Positions 1 through 6,147 of a stretch of DNA of 6,282 nt are shown here, in pieces (position 1 is the first letter of the stretch; each line of letters opens with the position of its first letter). The notes below the pieces were generated by a model. It was not told where the DNA came from, did not search any database, and worked only from the letters and a program-made list of their open reading frames with translations. Where the stretch lies: contig JAJFIN010000476.1 of the NCBI GenBank assembly GCA_021774955.1, forward strand, positions 1-6,282, given 5' to 3'. Source of the DNA: Alphaproteobacteria bacterium. GTDB lineage: Bacteria > Pseudomonadota > Alphaproteobacteria > M2410. The translations under genes were made by a program, and so were the position numbers.

Positions 1-294
1 ATAGCACAAATTGATGACAGTGATATTCATGTCAATGGAGATTATGTTGGAGAGGGGTACGGGTTGTTTGATGATGAAGTTGTGAACGCTGTGAAGCTCG
101 TCGCTCGGCTCGAAGGGCTCCTCATAGATCCGGTATATACGGGTAAGGCAATGACTGGGCTCATAGACTTGATCAAAAGTAAGGCCATTGCCCGCGAGAA
201 AAATGTCGTTTTTCTCCATACCGGCGGTGCTACAGGATTATTCGCTTATAAGGATAAACTTTTGAATTCATCTCACTTAAGCGATGCTTCATAA
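1..294 (+). CDS. D-cysteine desulfhydrase / ACC deaminase family PLP enzyme, C-terminal part
   Basis: This is the 3' end of a gene that begins before the window. The reading frame is open from base 1, giving 97 codons before a TAA stop at 292-294. Enzymes of this fold-type II PLP family break down D-cysteine to pyruvate, sulfide and ammonia (D-cysteine desulfhydrase) or deaminate 1-aminocyclopropane-1-carboxylate; both act in the cytoplasm. The visible part carries the family's C-terminal signature. GYG is followed by a helix with AVKLVARLEG, then DPVYTGKAMTGL, then HTGGATGLFAY, whose Gly-Gly segment lies near the cofactor and substrate. These blocks closely resemble E. coli DcyD as I remember it, so D-cysteine desulfhydrase is favoured over ACC deaminase. 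The PLP-binding lysine lies in the missing N-terminal part, so activity cannot be judged. The gene converges on the CoA-transferase gene with five bases between stops, and no terminator hairpin is visible. Confidence 0.88.
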   Translation: MAQIDDSDIHVNGDYVGEGYGLFDDEVVNAVKLVARLEGLLIDPVYTGKAMTGLIDLIKSKAIAREKNVVFLHTGGATGLFAYKDKLLNSSHLSDAS

Positions 295-299
295 GAAAT

Positions 300-1520
300 T
301 TAGATAACTCCATTTTCTTTAAGTACATCGATGTCATCGCGAGACAGTCCAAGGATGTCTTGATAGATTTCGTCGTTGGCATCTCCTAATTGTGGCCCTA
401 AATGTTGGATAACCCCCGGGGTTTGAGACAATTTTGGTATTACGTTGGGTATGACGCAATCGTCGCCTTCACCTGTCTTTGTGGAAATCAAATTTTCACG
501 TTCCGCAATATGGGGGTGTTCAAATATGTCTGAGATTGTGTTTATGGGCGCGCAGGGCACTCCACCTTCATTGCAAATGGCGACAATTTCTGGTGCTGTA
601 TTCTCTCCAATCCATGTCGAAACAATTAGATCAACAGCTCTTCGATCCGCCAATCGCTGTGCCACAGTCTGATACGCCTCAGGGGCTGACAGTCCCGGTT
701 GATCCATTACTCGTGTGAGGCGTTCAAAAATCTTATCGCTGGTGCACGCGAGAGAAACCCATCTTTCGTCGACGGTTTTAAAGTGACCATGGGGGCAAGC
801 GTTCTCAGTGCCCAGCCCGAGGCGCCCACGAACCGTGCCGTCTTGGGCGTAAGTTGGTGCCATATCGTCAAGAATGCGGAAGATGGATTCGTAAAGTGCA
901 AGATCAATAAACTGACCACCTACCTTTTCGCGCACCCGCAATGCCATCAACACGCCAATAGCGCCGTTTAATCCAGTAAGATAGTCAGCAAGCGAAGTAG
1001 AGCCTGGTGTGAGTGGCGGCCCATCTTTCATGCCTGTGAGGTGGGACAAACCGGCAAATGCGTGTGCGATGCGCGCAAAGCTCGGGCGTCCCTTAAGCGG
1101 ACCAGTTTGGCCATATCCCGAAACACGCAACATGATGAGTCGTGAATTTTCCTTGATAAGGTCATCATAACCAAGTCCCCATTTCTCCAAGGTCCCGGGC
1201 CGGAAACTTTCGCAAACGACATCACTTTTTCGAACTAACCGTTTCAGTAGTTCAGCACCTTGGCGACAACGCAGATCAAGTGTGATCGATTTTTTGTTTC
1301 TAGCTTCGCTCAACCAGCACAGCGTGTCATCGCCATTTGAGGGGGTTCCAAAGGCGCGCAAGGGATCGCCAGTTTCTGGCTTTTCTACCTTTATTACATC
1401 CGCTCCAAATTCGCCGAGGATCGTCGCAGCATAGGGTGCTGCAATAAAAGTTCCTAAATCGAGAACTCGAATCCCTTGCATCGGCATAACAGGAGCGTGT
1501 TTTGTGGGATGGACAGCCAA
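300..1520 (-). CDS. Class III (CaiB/BaiF family) CoA-transferase
   Basis: The 406-residue protein has the usual length for a family III CoA-transferase. These cytoplasmic dimers move CoA between a thioester donor and a carboxylic acid through aspartyl-CoA and anhydride intermediates. The N-terminal block GIRVLDLGTFIAAPYAA (residues 16-32), then GADVIKVEKPETGDPLR (39-55), FRPGTLEKWGLGYDDL (106-121) and SGYGQTGP (134-141) are typical. Asp179 in the LADYLTGLNG segment matches the catalytic aspartate of the family. The C-terminal part carries the family's GVPCAPINTISDIFEHPH stretch (about 320-337). The start is TTG at 1518-1520, chosen because GAGGAGAAG sits just upstream; the in-frame ATG codons at residues 12 and 14 have no comparable ribosome site. 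It is transcribed away from the aldehyde dehydrogenase gene and is probably co-regulated with it. Members use carnitine, formate, oxalate, succinate, mesaconate, bile acids and others, so the acid substrate is unassigned. The family call is firm. Confidence 0.93.
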   Translation of the reverse strand: MAVHPTKHAPVMPMQGIRVLDLGTFIAAPYAATILGEFGADVIKVEKPETGDPLRAFGTPSNGDDTLCWLSEARNKKSITLDLRCRQGAELLKRLVRKSDVVCESFRPGTLEKWGLGYDDLIKENSRLIMLRVSGYGQTGPLKGRPSFARIAHAFAGLSHLTGMKDGPPLTPGSTSLADYLTGLNGAIGVLMALRVREKVGGQFIDLALYESIFRILDDMAPTYAQDGTVRGRLGLGTENACPHGHFKTVDERWVSLACTSDKIFERLTRVMDQPGLSAPEAYQTVAQRLADRRAVDLIVSTWIGENTAPEIVAICNEGGVPCAPINTISDIFEHPHIAERENLISTKTGEGDDCVIPNVIPKLSQTPGVIQHLGPQLGDANDEIYQDILGLSRDDIDVLKENGVI

Positions 1521-1525
1521 ATTAT

Positions 1526-1534
1526 CTTCTCCTC
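1526..1534 (-). promoter_or_regulatory. Ribosome binding site of the CoA-transferase gene
   Basis: On the minus strand the sequence GAGGAGAAG is followed by five bases and then TTG. The GAGGAG core lies eight bases from the start codon. This strong site decides the choice of the unusual TTG start over the internal ATG codons. Confidence 0.75.
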
Positions 1535-1548
1535 AAATTTAAACCGGT

Positions 1549-1564
1549 GATTGAACGATCAATC
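1549..1564. promoter_or_regulatory. Inverted repeat, operator-like element 1
   Basis: GATTGA and TCAATC form perfect six-base arms around the spacer ACGA. The element lies downstream of the predicted CoA-transferase transcription start. Read on the minus strand it shares 11 of 16 positions, including TGATCGTT, with the element at 1607-1622. AACGATC/GATCGTT cores of this kind occur in operators of TetR-family repressors, but the regulator here is unknown. Confidence 0.4.
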
Positions 1565-1595
1565 GGGCTAAAAATCTCGATTCCTACAGAATACC

Positions 1596-1623
1596 ATTAT
1601 ATTTTTGAATGATCGTTTGGTAA
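1596..1623 (-). promoter_or_regulatory. Probable sigma-70-type promoter for the CoA-transferase gene
   Basis: On the minus strand, TATAAT at 1601-1596 is a perfect match to the -10 consensus. TTACCA at 1623-1618 matches four of six -35 positions, and the spacing is 16 bases. Transcription would start near 1589, giving a leader of about 70 bases before the TTG start. The operator-like element at 1607-1622 covers the spacer and most of the -35 box, as expected for a repressor site. The call rests on consensus matching only. Confidence 0.5.
1607..1622. promoter_or_regulatory. Operator-like element 2, related to element 1 in opposite orientation
   Basis: GAATGATCGTTTGG contains an imperfect palindrome centred on GATC, with AAT on one side and GTT on the other. 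It repeats the TGATCGTT core of the inverted repeat at 1549-1564 in the opposite orientation. It overlaps the predicted -35 box and spacer of the minus-strand promoter, where a bound repressor would block RNA polymerase. The role is inferred from position and similarity. Confidence 0.35.
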
Positions 1624-1655
1624 ACTAACTTTCGGCTGAAAATCATAAAATTTGT

Positions 1656-1659
1656 GAGG
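1656..1659 (+). promoter_or_regulatory. Ribosome binding site of the aldehyde dehydrogenase gene
   Basis: GAGG is followed by four bases and then ATG at 1664-1666. The spacing is short but acceptable, and the protein N-terminus matches the expected family start, which supports this start codon. Confidence 0.6.
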
Positions 1660-1663
1660 CGAT

Positions 1664-3151
1664 ATGAATGGCCAGAAGATCTATCAGAATTTAATTGGAG
1701 GGGCCTTTGTTGATCCTATCCATTCAGATTGGCTTGATAGTTATGATCCGTTTACAGGCCACCCGTGGACAACAATTCCACGCAGTAGTGAGTTGGATGC
1801 TCGGAATGCCGCAGAAGCGGCTTATGACGCGTTCACAACCGGTCCATGGCCAAGCCTAACTGCAACAGAGCGTGGTGTTCTTCTGCGAAATTTTGCGGAC
1901 CTTTTGACAGGTCAGGCGTCTGCGATCGCCGCTGTCGAAACAAGGGACAACGGGAAAATTATTTCTGAAACTCAAGTTCAGGTCAGATATGCACAGCAAT
2001 GGTTTCAATACTATGGCGGTCTTGCCGACAAAATAGAAGGAGCTGTCCTGCCGTCGGACAAATCAAATATCTTCAATTACACAAAGTATGAGCCGGTTGG
2101 ACCGGTGCTGGCTATCACCGCGTGGAATTCTCCGATCCTACTTGCCGCATACAAGTTGGCACCGGTTTTGGCGGCTGGAAATACAGTTGTATTGAAACCC
2201 TCTGAATATGCTTCTGCCTCAACACTGGAATTTGCGCGCTTGTTTGAAAAGGCGGAGTTTCCGCCCGGGGTCGTCAACGTGGTTACCGGTCTCGGGCCGG
2301 AGGTCGGCCAGCCCCTCGTCGAAGATGATCGTATCGCGATGGTTACCTTTACCGGAAGCGAGTATGCGGGGCGTTCGATTGCGCAGACGGCCGGAACGAA
2401 GCTTAAAAGGGCTGTCCTGGAACTGGGCGGGAAGTCACCAAACATCGTGTTTGAGGATGCAAATTTGGAAAACGCCGCGAACGGTGTAATTTCCGGTATT
2501 TTTGCCGCGAGCGGCCAGACCTGCGTCGCGGGATCGAGATTACTCGTACATGAATCAATTCACGATGAATTTGTCGAGCGATTGATCAAAATTGCTCGGC
2601 CCGCAATTATCGGTGATCCCGCTGACCCATCAACTCAAATTGGGCCAATAACAACTCAAGCGCAGTACCGAAAAATTCTCGACTACATCAACATCGCCAA
2701 GTCCGAAGGGGCAAATTGTGTGCTCGGCGGACATGCTGTTGAGATGCCAGGCCAACCCGATAGCTGGTTTGTAGCACCAACAATATTTACTGAAGTCACA
2801 AATTCAATGCGGATCGCCTGTGAAGAAGTGTTTGGGCCAGTTTTGTCCGTGATCAAATTCAAGGATGATGAGGATGCCATTCAAATTGCCAATGATAGTA
2901 AGTTTGGCTTGGCAGCGGGTGTGTGGACCAATGATATGCGCCGTTCAATTATGATGTCAGACCGGTTGCAAGCAGGAACTGTTTGGGTCAACACCTACCG
3001 AGCCATCAGTTTTTTATCACCCTTTGGCGGGTATAAGCACAGCGGCATGGGACGTGAAAACGGCACCGAAGCGGTGAAACAATACCAGCAAACCCAAAGC
3101 GTGCGGATGTCGACGGAGGAAAATGTTGCGAACCCGTTTGTTATTCGCTGA
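1664..3151 (+). CDS. NAD(P)-dependent aldehyde dehydrogenase, DhaS-like
   Basis: The 495-residue protein has the normal length for the aldehyde dehydrogenase superfamily, which oxidises aldehydes to carboxylic acids with NAD(P)+ in the cytoplasm. All key residues are present. Asn155 in AWNSP forms the oxyanion hole, and Lys178 in LKPSE contacts the cofactor. The FTGSEYAG loop (229-236) belongs to the Rossmann fold. Glu253 in LELGGKSPN is the general base and Cys287 in GQTCVAG is the nucleophile. Glu388 in EEVFGPV binds the nicotinamide ribose. The segments GIFAASGQTCVAGSRLLV and VNTYRAISFLSPFGGYKHSG resemble the DhaS-like subgroup rather than classical betaine aldehyde dehydrogenases; this is from memory and moderately sure. 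It is transcribed divergently from the CoA-transferase gene, so an aldehyde-to-acid-to-CoA-ester route is plausible. Its last 11 bases overlap the 3' end of the opposite-strand dehydrogenase gene. The substrate is unknown. Confidence 0.95.
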   Translation: MNGQKIYQNLIGGAFVDPIHSDWLDSYDPFTGHPWTTIPRSSELDARNAAEAAYDAFTTGPWPSLTATERGVLLRNFADLLTGQASAIAAVETRDNGKIISETQVQVRYAQQWFQYYGGLADKIEGAVLPSDKSNIFNYTKYEPVGPVLAITAWNSPILLAAYKLAPVLAAGNTVVLKPSEYASASTLEFARLFEKAEFPPGVVNVVTGLGPEVGQPLVEDDRIAMVTFTGSEYAGRSIAQTAGTKLKRAVLELGGKSPNIVFEDANLENAANGVISGIFAASGQTCVAGSRLLVHESIHDEFVERLIKIARPAIIGDPADPSTQIGPITTQAQYRKILDYINIAKSEGANCVLGGHAVEMPGQPDSWFVAPTIFTEVTNSMRIACEEVFGPVLSVIKFKDDEDAIQIANDSKFGLAAGVWTNDMRRSIMMSDRLQAGTVWVNTYRAISFLSPFGGYKHSGMGRENGTEAVKQYQQTQSVRMSTEENVANPFVIR

Positions 3152-4082
3152 ATTTCTCACGTGAGTTAAGATAAGTTAGGAGTTTCTCAAGTTGGTTATC
3201 TCGCCATCTTTGGCGGCTTGGCACTTCTTCCTCCGATGTTGCTTTAGTTAGCTCCTCGTGTATTTCATCTATCAAACCTGTTGGCCATTCATACTGCGTA
3301 TTGAGGCTATCGATAATTCTTCGATGTGTTTCGCCATAAACATCGATGTATGACCGGTAACCCTTCGACGCATTGAGATGCCCTGTTTCAAAGGGGCCGA
3401 CTAGAGCCCATCTCGGCGCAAGCCCCTGAGTCAACGCAATATCTATGTCGTGAACGGAGCAATACCCTTCTCCAACAAGATGTATAGCCTCACCCAAAAC
3501 AGCCAGCTGCAGCCTATTTGCGATAAAACCGTTGATCTCTTTTTTTACTAGTATTGGTGTTTGACCCAGAGTGGTAAGGAATGCACTTGTTCGATCTAGT
3601 ATTTCCGGTTCCGTCCATGGAGAGGGACAGAGTTCGACCAACGGGATAACATGGGGCGGATTTAAAGGATGAGCCACCAAACACCTTTTGCGACCAGGAA
3701 GATGCTCAAACAGAAGCGAGCCCAAGATCTCAGAGGTGGAACTCGCAATTATAGCTTGCTCGGGTGAATGTACATCCAATCTGGAGAAGACTTCGCGTTT
3801 ACGGTCTGAATTTTCGACAATGCTTTCCTGAATGTAATCTGCATCGCCAACAGCCTCAGAAAGGTCGGCTGTCGGCTGAATGTTTTCCATCGCTTCTGAC
3901 GCGCTTGGGATCGCATGAGACTTTTCTAGGTCGATTAGGGTATGTGCAATCGCTTTTAAAGATTCTTCAATCGCAAGATTTGAACTGTCGAACACCTTTA
4001 CGATATGATTGTGTGTTGCAAAGCGGATGGCCCAGGATCTTCCCACATTGCCCAAACCAATACACACGCAATTCAATTTCAT
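3141..4082 (-). CDS. 3-hydroxyacyl-CoA dehydrogenase-fold enzyme, lambda-crystallin/L-gulonate 3-dehydrogenase type
   Basis: The 313-residue protein resembles CRYL1 (L-gulonate 3-dehydrogenase, about 319 residues) along its length. Members oxidise the 3-hydroxyl of hydroxy acids with NAD+ in the cytoplasm. The N-terminal Rossmann motif is G9-L-G11-N-V-G14, and Asp32 at the end of strand 2 favours NAD over NADP. The likely catalytic set is Ser117 in SSTS, His138 in VAHPLNPP, Glu150 in LVELCP and Asn189 in GFIANR, spaced as in 3-hydroxyacyl-CoA dehydrogenases. The C-terminal GLAPRWALVGPFETGHLNA and QRWRDNQLEKL segments are CRYL1-like. There is no thioesterase domain, unlike the fused L-carnitine dehydrogenases. 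The ATG start overlaps the peptidase stop as ATGA and has GGAGG seven bases upstream, so translation is probably coupled. L-gulonate is the reference substrate, but another 3-hydroxy acid is equally possible. Confidence 0.9.
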   Translation of the reverse strand: MKLNCVCIGLGNVGRSWAIRFATHNHIVKVFDSSNLAIEESLKAIAHTLIDLEKSHAIPSASEAMENIQPTADLSEAVGDADYIQESIVENSDRKREVFSRLDVHSPEQAIIASSTSEILGSLLFEHLPGRKRCLVAHPLNPPHVIPLVELCPSPWTEPEILDRTSAFLTTLGQTPILVKKEINGFIANRLQLAVLGEAIHLVGEGYCSVHDIDIALTQGLAPRWALVGPFETGHLNASKGYRSYIDVYGETHRRIIDSLNTQYEWPTGLIDEIHEELTKATSEEEVPSRQRWRDNQLEKLLTYLNSREKFSE

Positions 4083-6082
4083 GGAATAACCTCCATGACT
4101 TCTTCTTTAGAGTGCGGGTCAATCAATTTTGCTAGTCGAAGGTCAGGCAAATACCGATTGCCAATAGGCACGGTTATGCTGGACCCAACAATATCGTGAC
4201 CTATTGGCTCGCAATTTCCGCCGAGATGTTTTCTTAGGAATATTTCTACGCCAGCGACAAAGCTAAGCAAATTCGGCGTTCTGACAAAGGCGTGCCCTTC
4301 ATCCGGGAAAACCATATAGACGACCTCTAAAGCATTTTTTTCCAGCGCTTGCGCCATTTGATCGGATTCTTGTTTTACTACTCGGGGGTCGTTCGCACCT
4401 TGTGCAATGAGCACAGGCGATGTCAGCTTATCTATATGGAAAAAGGGGGAATGATCTCTTAGGAGCTTTGCTCCCGCAGATTCCAAAGGATCACCAACGC
4501 GTGTGCGCCACATGGACTTATATTCTTTCCAGTAGGGCGGTATTGTTTCAAGAAAACTTGTTAAGTTTGACACGCCAAACAAATCTATTCCGCAGGCGAA
4601 TAGTTTCGGTAATCGGGTCAATCCGACCAATGTCGCGTAACCACCAAAACTAGCGCCCATTATAGCAATTTTGTCAGGATCTGTGATGCCATTTTGGATT
4701 GACCATGCGATGCCATCTTCGATATCATCGAAAATCTTCCCCCCCCATTCTTGATTGCCGGCATTTAAAAATGATTTGCCAAACCCGCTTGACCCACGAA
4801 AGTTGATGCTGAGCACTGCGTACCCGCGATTCGCGAGCAGTTGTATCCATGGATCAAACTCAAAGACATCACGTGTCCACGGCCCACCGTGCACGAGTAC
4901 GACGGTTGCAAGAGGGGAATCAGGTCGGTCTTCGCCGCGAACCTGTGTTGATGGCGGCAGAGTGACGTAAGTAACCAAATTCAAATCGTCTCGCGAGGCG
5001 ATGAGTGTGGGGTGCATAGAGCCTAATTGATGTTGTTCGAATGTAGGTTGTTCAAGATCGATATTACCTATTTTTCGCGATTTCCTATTAAAGACGACGT
5101 AGGATCCAGGATTTTCTGGACCGTGAAACCTAACAATCCATGATTCGTTGTCTGCTGTTTGACTGACGATCGAAAAGTGAGAATCTTCAACCGAGCGGAT
5201 ATACTCAAAATCCTGGCGATCTGTTTCTCGAAGGCTCACTAAAGTTGGACGATCATAATAGCGTTCATACGCGAATATTTCCTGGGATTGATGTTCAATC
5301 CAAACCCGCGAAATATCAGATAGCCGATCTTCTGCGATTTGGCGGCTCACACCATCGTTCAAATTCCAGGCGACCAGCGCTGCTGTATCTCGGCCGCGGC
5401 TGTCCATGGCGTAGATTTCAGTTGCATCGGCATTGAAGGTATTTGACACCTCAAAACTTCGAAAGGGGCGCGTCGTGGTTTCATCTTCTGGGCTCACCGA
5501 AAAGAAATGATCCCAAACACCATCACCGTCGCTGACGTTATAATTTACACCACCGTTTTCTGTACGTAACTCTGCCAATCTAGGTCGCAGATATTGATCC
5601 ACATATATCCATGTGTACTGATTATTTAATTCATGAAGAACAACTGAACCAGTCGCCACGTTGACGCGATAAAGGTCAAAAAACCGAGATGTGCGACCAT
5701 TTGATTCTATAACAATCTCAGAAGGAGATTCGCAACTGAATGCCGAGATTCTCGTTTCGGCATCCTCAAAGGGAGAGATGTTCATCCATTTTTTACTCTC
5801 GATGTTCGCGCTGAAGAGCTGCCACTTCTCGTCTCCATCACCATCTTTTGCAATAATTAAGTGGCGGCTGTCATTCGCCCAGCTAAAAACATATACCCCA
5901 CGACCTGTTTCGTGGGAGATTTGGTGGCGATCAGGGGAGCCGCGAGAAGACATTAACCAAATATTAGGAACACCTTTTTGGGTGAGTACGAAAGCAATCC
6001 ATTTGCCGTCTGGACTCAGTTTCGGATCGACCCGTAGCGTGTCGAAAAGTATCTTCCGCGGTATCAGTTCATGATCGATCAC
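4079..6082 (-). CDS. S9 (prolyl oligopeptidase) family serine peptidase
   Basis: This 667-residue protein has an N-terminal beta-propeller (about 10-360) and a C-terminal alpha/beta-hydrolase domain (about 385-620). That is the layout of prolyl oligopeptidase and acylaminoacyl-peptidase relatives, which cleave short peptides or acylated amino acids. Propeller repeats include LSPDGKWIAF (22-31) and SWANDSRHLI (67-76). The catalytic triad is Ser478 in GASFGG, Asp565 in GANDPR and His597 in DEGHAF; HGGP at 398-401 forms the oxyanion region. The remaining tail (EPIG...GSSITVP) is seen in other family members. No signal peptide or membrane segment is visible, so it is probably cytoplasmic. I chose GTG at 6082-6080 because GGAG lies six bases upstream; TTG at 6094 would add four residues (671 total) with a weaker AGG site. 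It lies between a beta-lactamase-fold hydrolase gene and the CRYL1-like gene, which it overlaps by four bases. The substrate is unknown. Confidence 0.93.
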   Translation of the reverse strand: MIDHELIPRKILFDTLRVDPKLSPDGKWIAFVLTQKGVPNIWLMSSRGSPDRHQISHETGRGVYVFSWANDSRHLIIAKDGDGDEKWQLFSANIESKKWMNISPFEDAETRISAFSCESPSEIVIESNGRTSRFFDLYRVNVATGSVVLHELNNQYTWIYVDQYLRPRLAELRTENGGVNYNVSDGDGVWDHFFSVSPEDETTTRPFRSFEVSNTFNADATEIYAMDSRGRDTAALVAWNLNDGVSRQIAEDRLSDISRVWIEHQSQEIFAYERYYDRPTLVSLRETDRQDFEYIRSVEDSHFSIVSQTADNESWIVRFHGPENPGSYVVFNRKSRKIGNIDLEQPTFEQHQLGSMHPTLIASRDDLNLVTYVTLPPSTQVRGEDRPDSPLATVVLVHGGPWTRDVFEFDPWIQLLANRGYAVLSINFRGSSGFGKSFLNAGNQEWGGKIFDDIEDGIAWSIQNGITDPDKIAIMGASFGGYATLVGLTRLPKLFACGIDLFGVSNLTSFLETIPPYWKEYKSMWRTRVGDPLESAGAKLLRDHSPFFHIDKLTSPVLIAQGANDPRVVKQESDQMAQALEKNALEVVYMVFPDEGHAFVRTPNLLSFVAGVEIFLRKHLGGNCEPIGHDIVGSSITVPIGNRYLPDLRLAKLIDPHSKEEVMEVIP
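4090..4094 (-). promoter_or_regulatory. Ribosome binding site of the CRYL1-like dehydrogenase, inside the peptidase gene
   Basis: A perfect GGAGG on the minus strand lies seven bases before the ATG at 4082-4080. It is embedded in the last codons of the peptidase gene. Together with the ATGA overlap it indicates translational coupling of the two genes. Confidence 0.8.
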
Positions 6083-6147
6083 TTTTATCTCCAATTGATG
6101 CCTGCGGACTTAGTATCTTTGTGTTTGGCTTTTCATATTTCATTGAT
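6083..6147 (-). other. Short intergenic gap between hydrolase and peptidase genes
   Basis: These 65 bases hold the peptidase ribosome site. I see no stem-loop followed by a T tract and no convincing -35/-10 pair, which favours read-through from the upstream hydrolase gene. Confidence 0.45.
6089..6092 (-). promoter_or_regulatory. Ribosome binding site deciding the peptidase start
   Basis: GGAG on the minus strand is six bases before GTG at 6082-6080. The competing TTG at 6094-6092 overlaps this GGAG and has only GCAGG six bases before it. Starting at GTG gives MIDHELIPRKILF, which fits the usual beginning of this peptidase group (ELIPR near the N-terminus). Confidence 0.5.

Larger units (their letters stand above)
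1521..1663. promoter_or_regulatory. Divergent intergenic control region
   Basis: These 143 bases separate the start codons of two divergently transcribed genes, the CoA-transferase (minus) and the aldehyde dehydrogenase (plus). The stretch is visibly more AT-rich than the flanking genes. It holds a likely minus-strand promoter, two related operator-like elements in opposite orientation, and ribosome sites at both edges. For the plus-strand gene the best promoter I can find is weak: TTGGTA at 1617-1622 and AATCAT at 1641-1646, 18 bases apart. No regulator gene is present in the window. Confidence 0.7.

Noticed and set aside
699..971. Plus-strand open frame of 90 codons within the CoA-transferase gene
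   Set aside because: It lies opposite a clearly conserved coding sequence, has no recognisable family features and no good ribosome site; it is a shadow frame.
1579..1583. GATTC (a GANTC, CcrM-type methylation site) in the divergent control region
   Set aside because: A five-base site is expected often by chance, the host is not firmly an alphaproteobacterium, and nothing else supports methylation control.
2077..2445. Minus-strand open frame of 122 codons within the aldehyde dehydrogenase gene
   Set aside because: It is antisense to the catalytic core of a well-conserved enzyme, and its low-complexity Ser/Thr/Pro composition is typical of a shadow frame.
3064..3076. CACCG-AAG-CGGTG hairpin about 65 bases beyond the CRYL1-like stop, read on the minus strand as a possible terminator
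   Set aside because: The stem is only five base pairs and is followed by just four T after a CCG. It lies inside conserved aldehyde dehydrogenase coding sequence, so it is not convincing.
300..4082. A carnitine degradation cluster built from CaiB-like transferase, aldehyde dehydrogenase and hydroxy-acid dehydrogenase
   Set aside because: The dehydrogenase is CRYL1-like without the thioesterase fusion, the transferase family is broad, and no carnitine transporter, reductase or glycine-betaine gene is present.
3764..4135. Plus-strand open frame of 123 codons opposite the CRYL1-like dehydrogenase
   Set aside because: It spans the ATGA junction of two real minus-strand genes and has no family similarity that I recognise.
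5691..6074. Plus-strand open frame of 127 codons opposite the peptidase N-terminus
   Set aside because: It is antisense to conserved propeller repeats and shows no protein features of its own.
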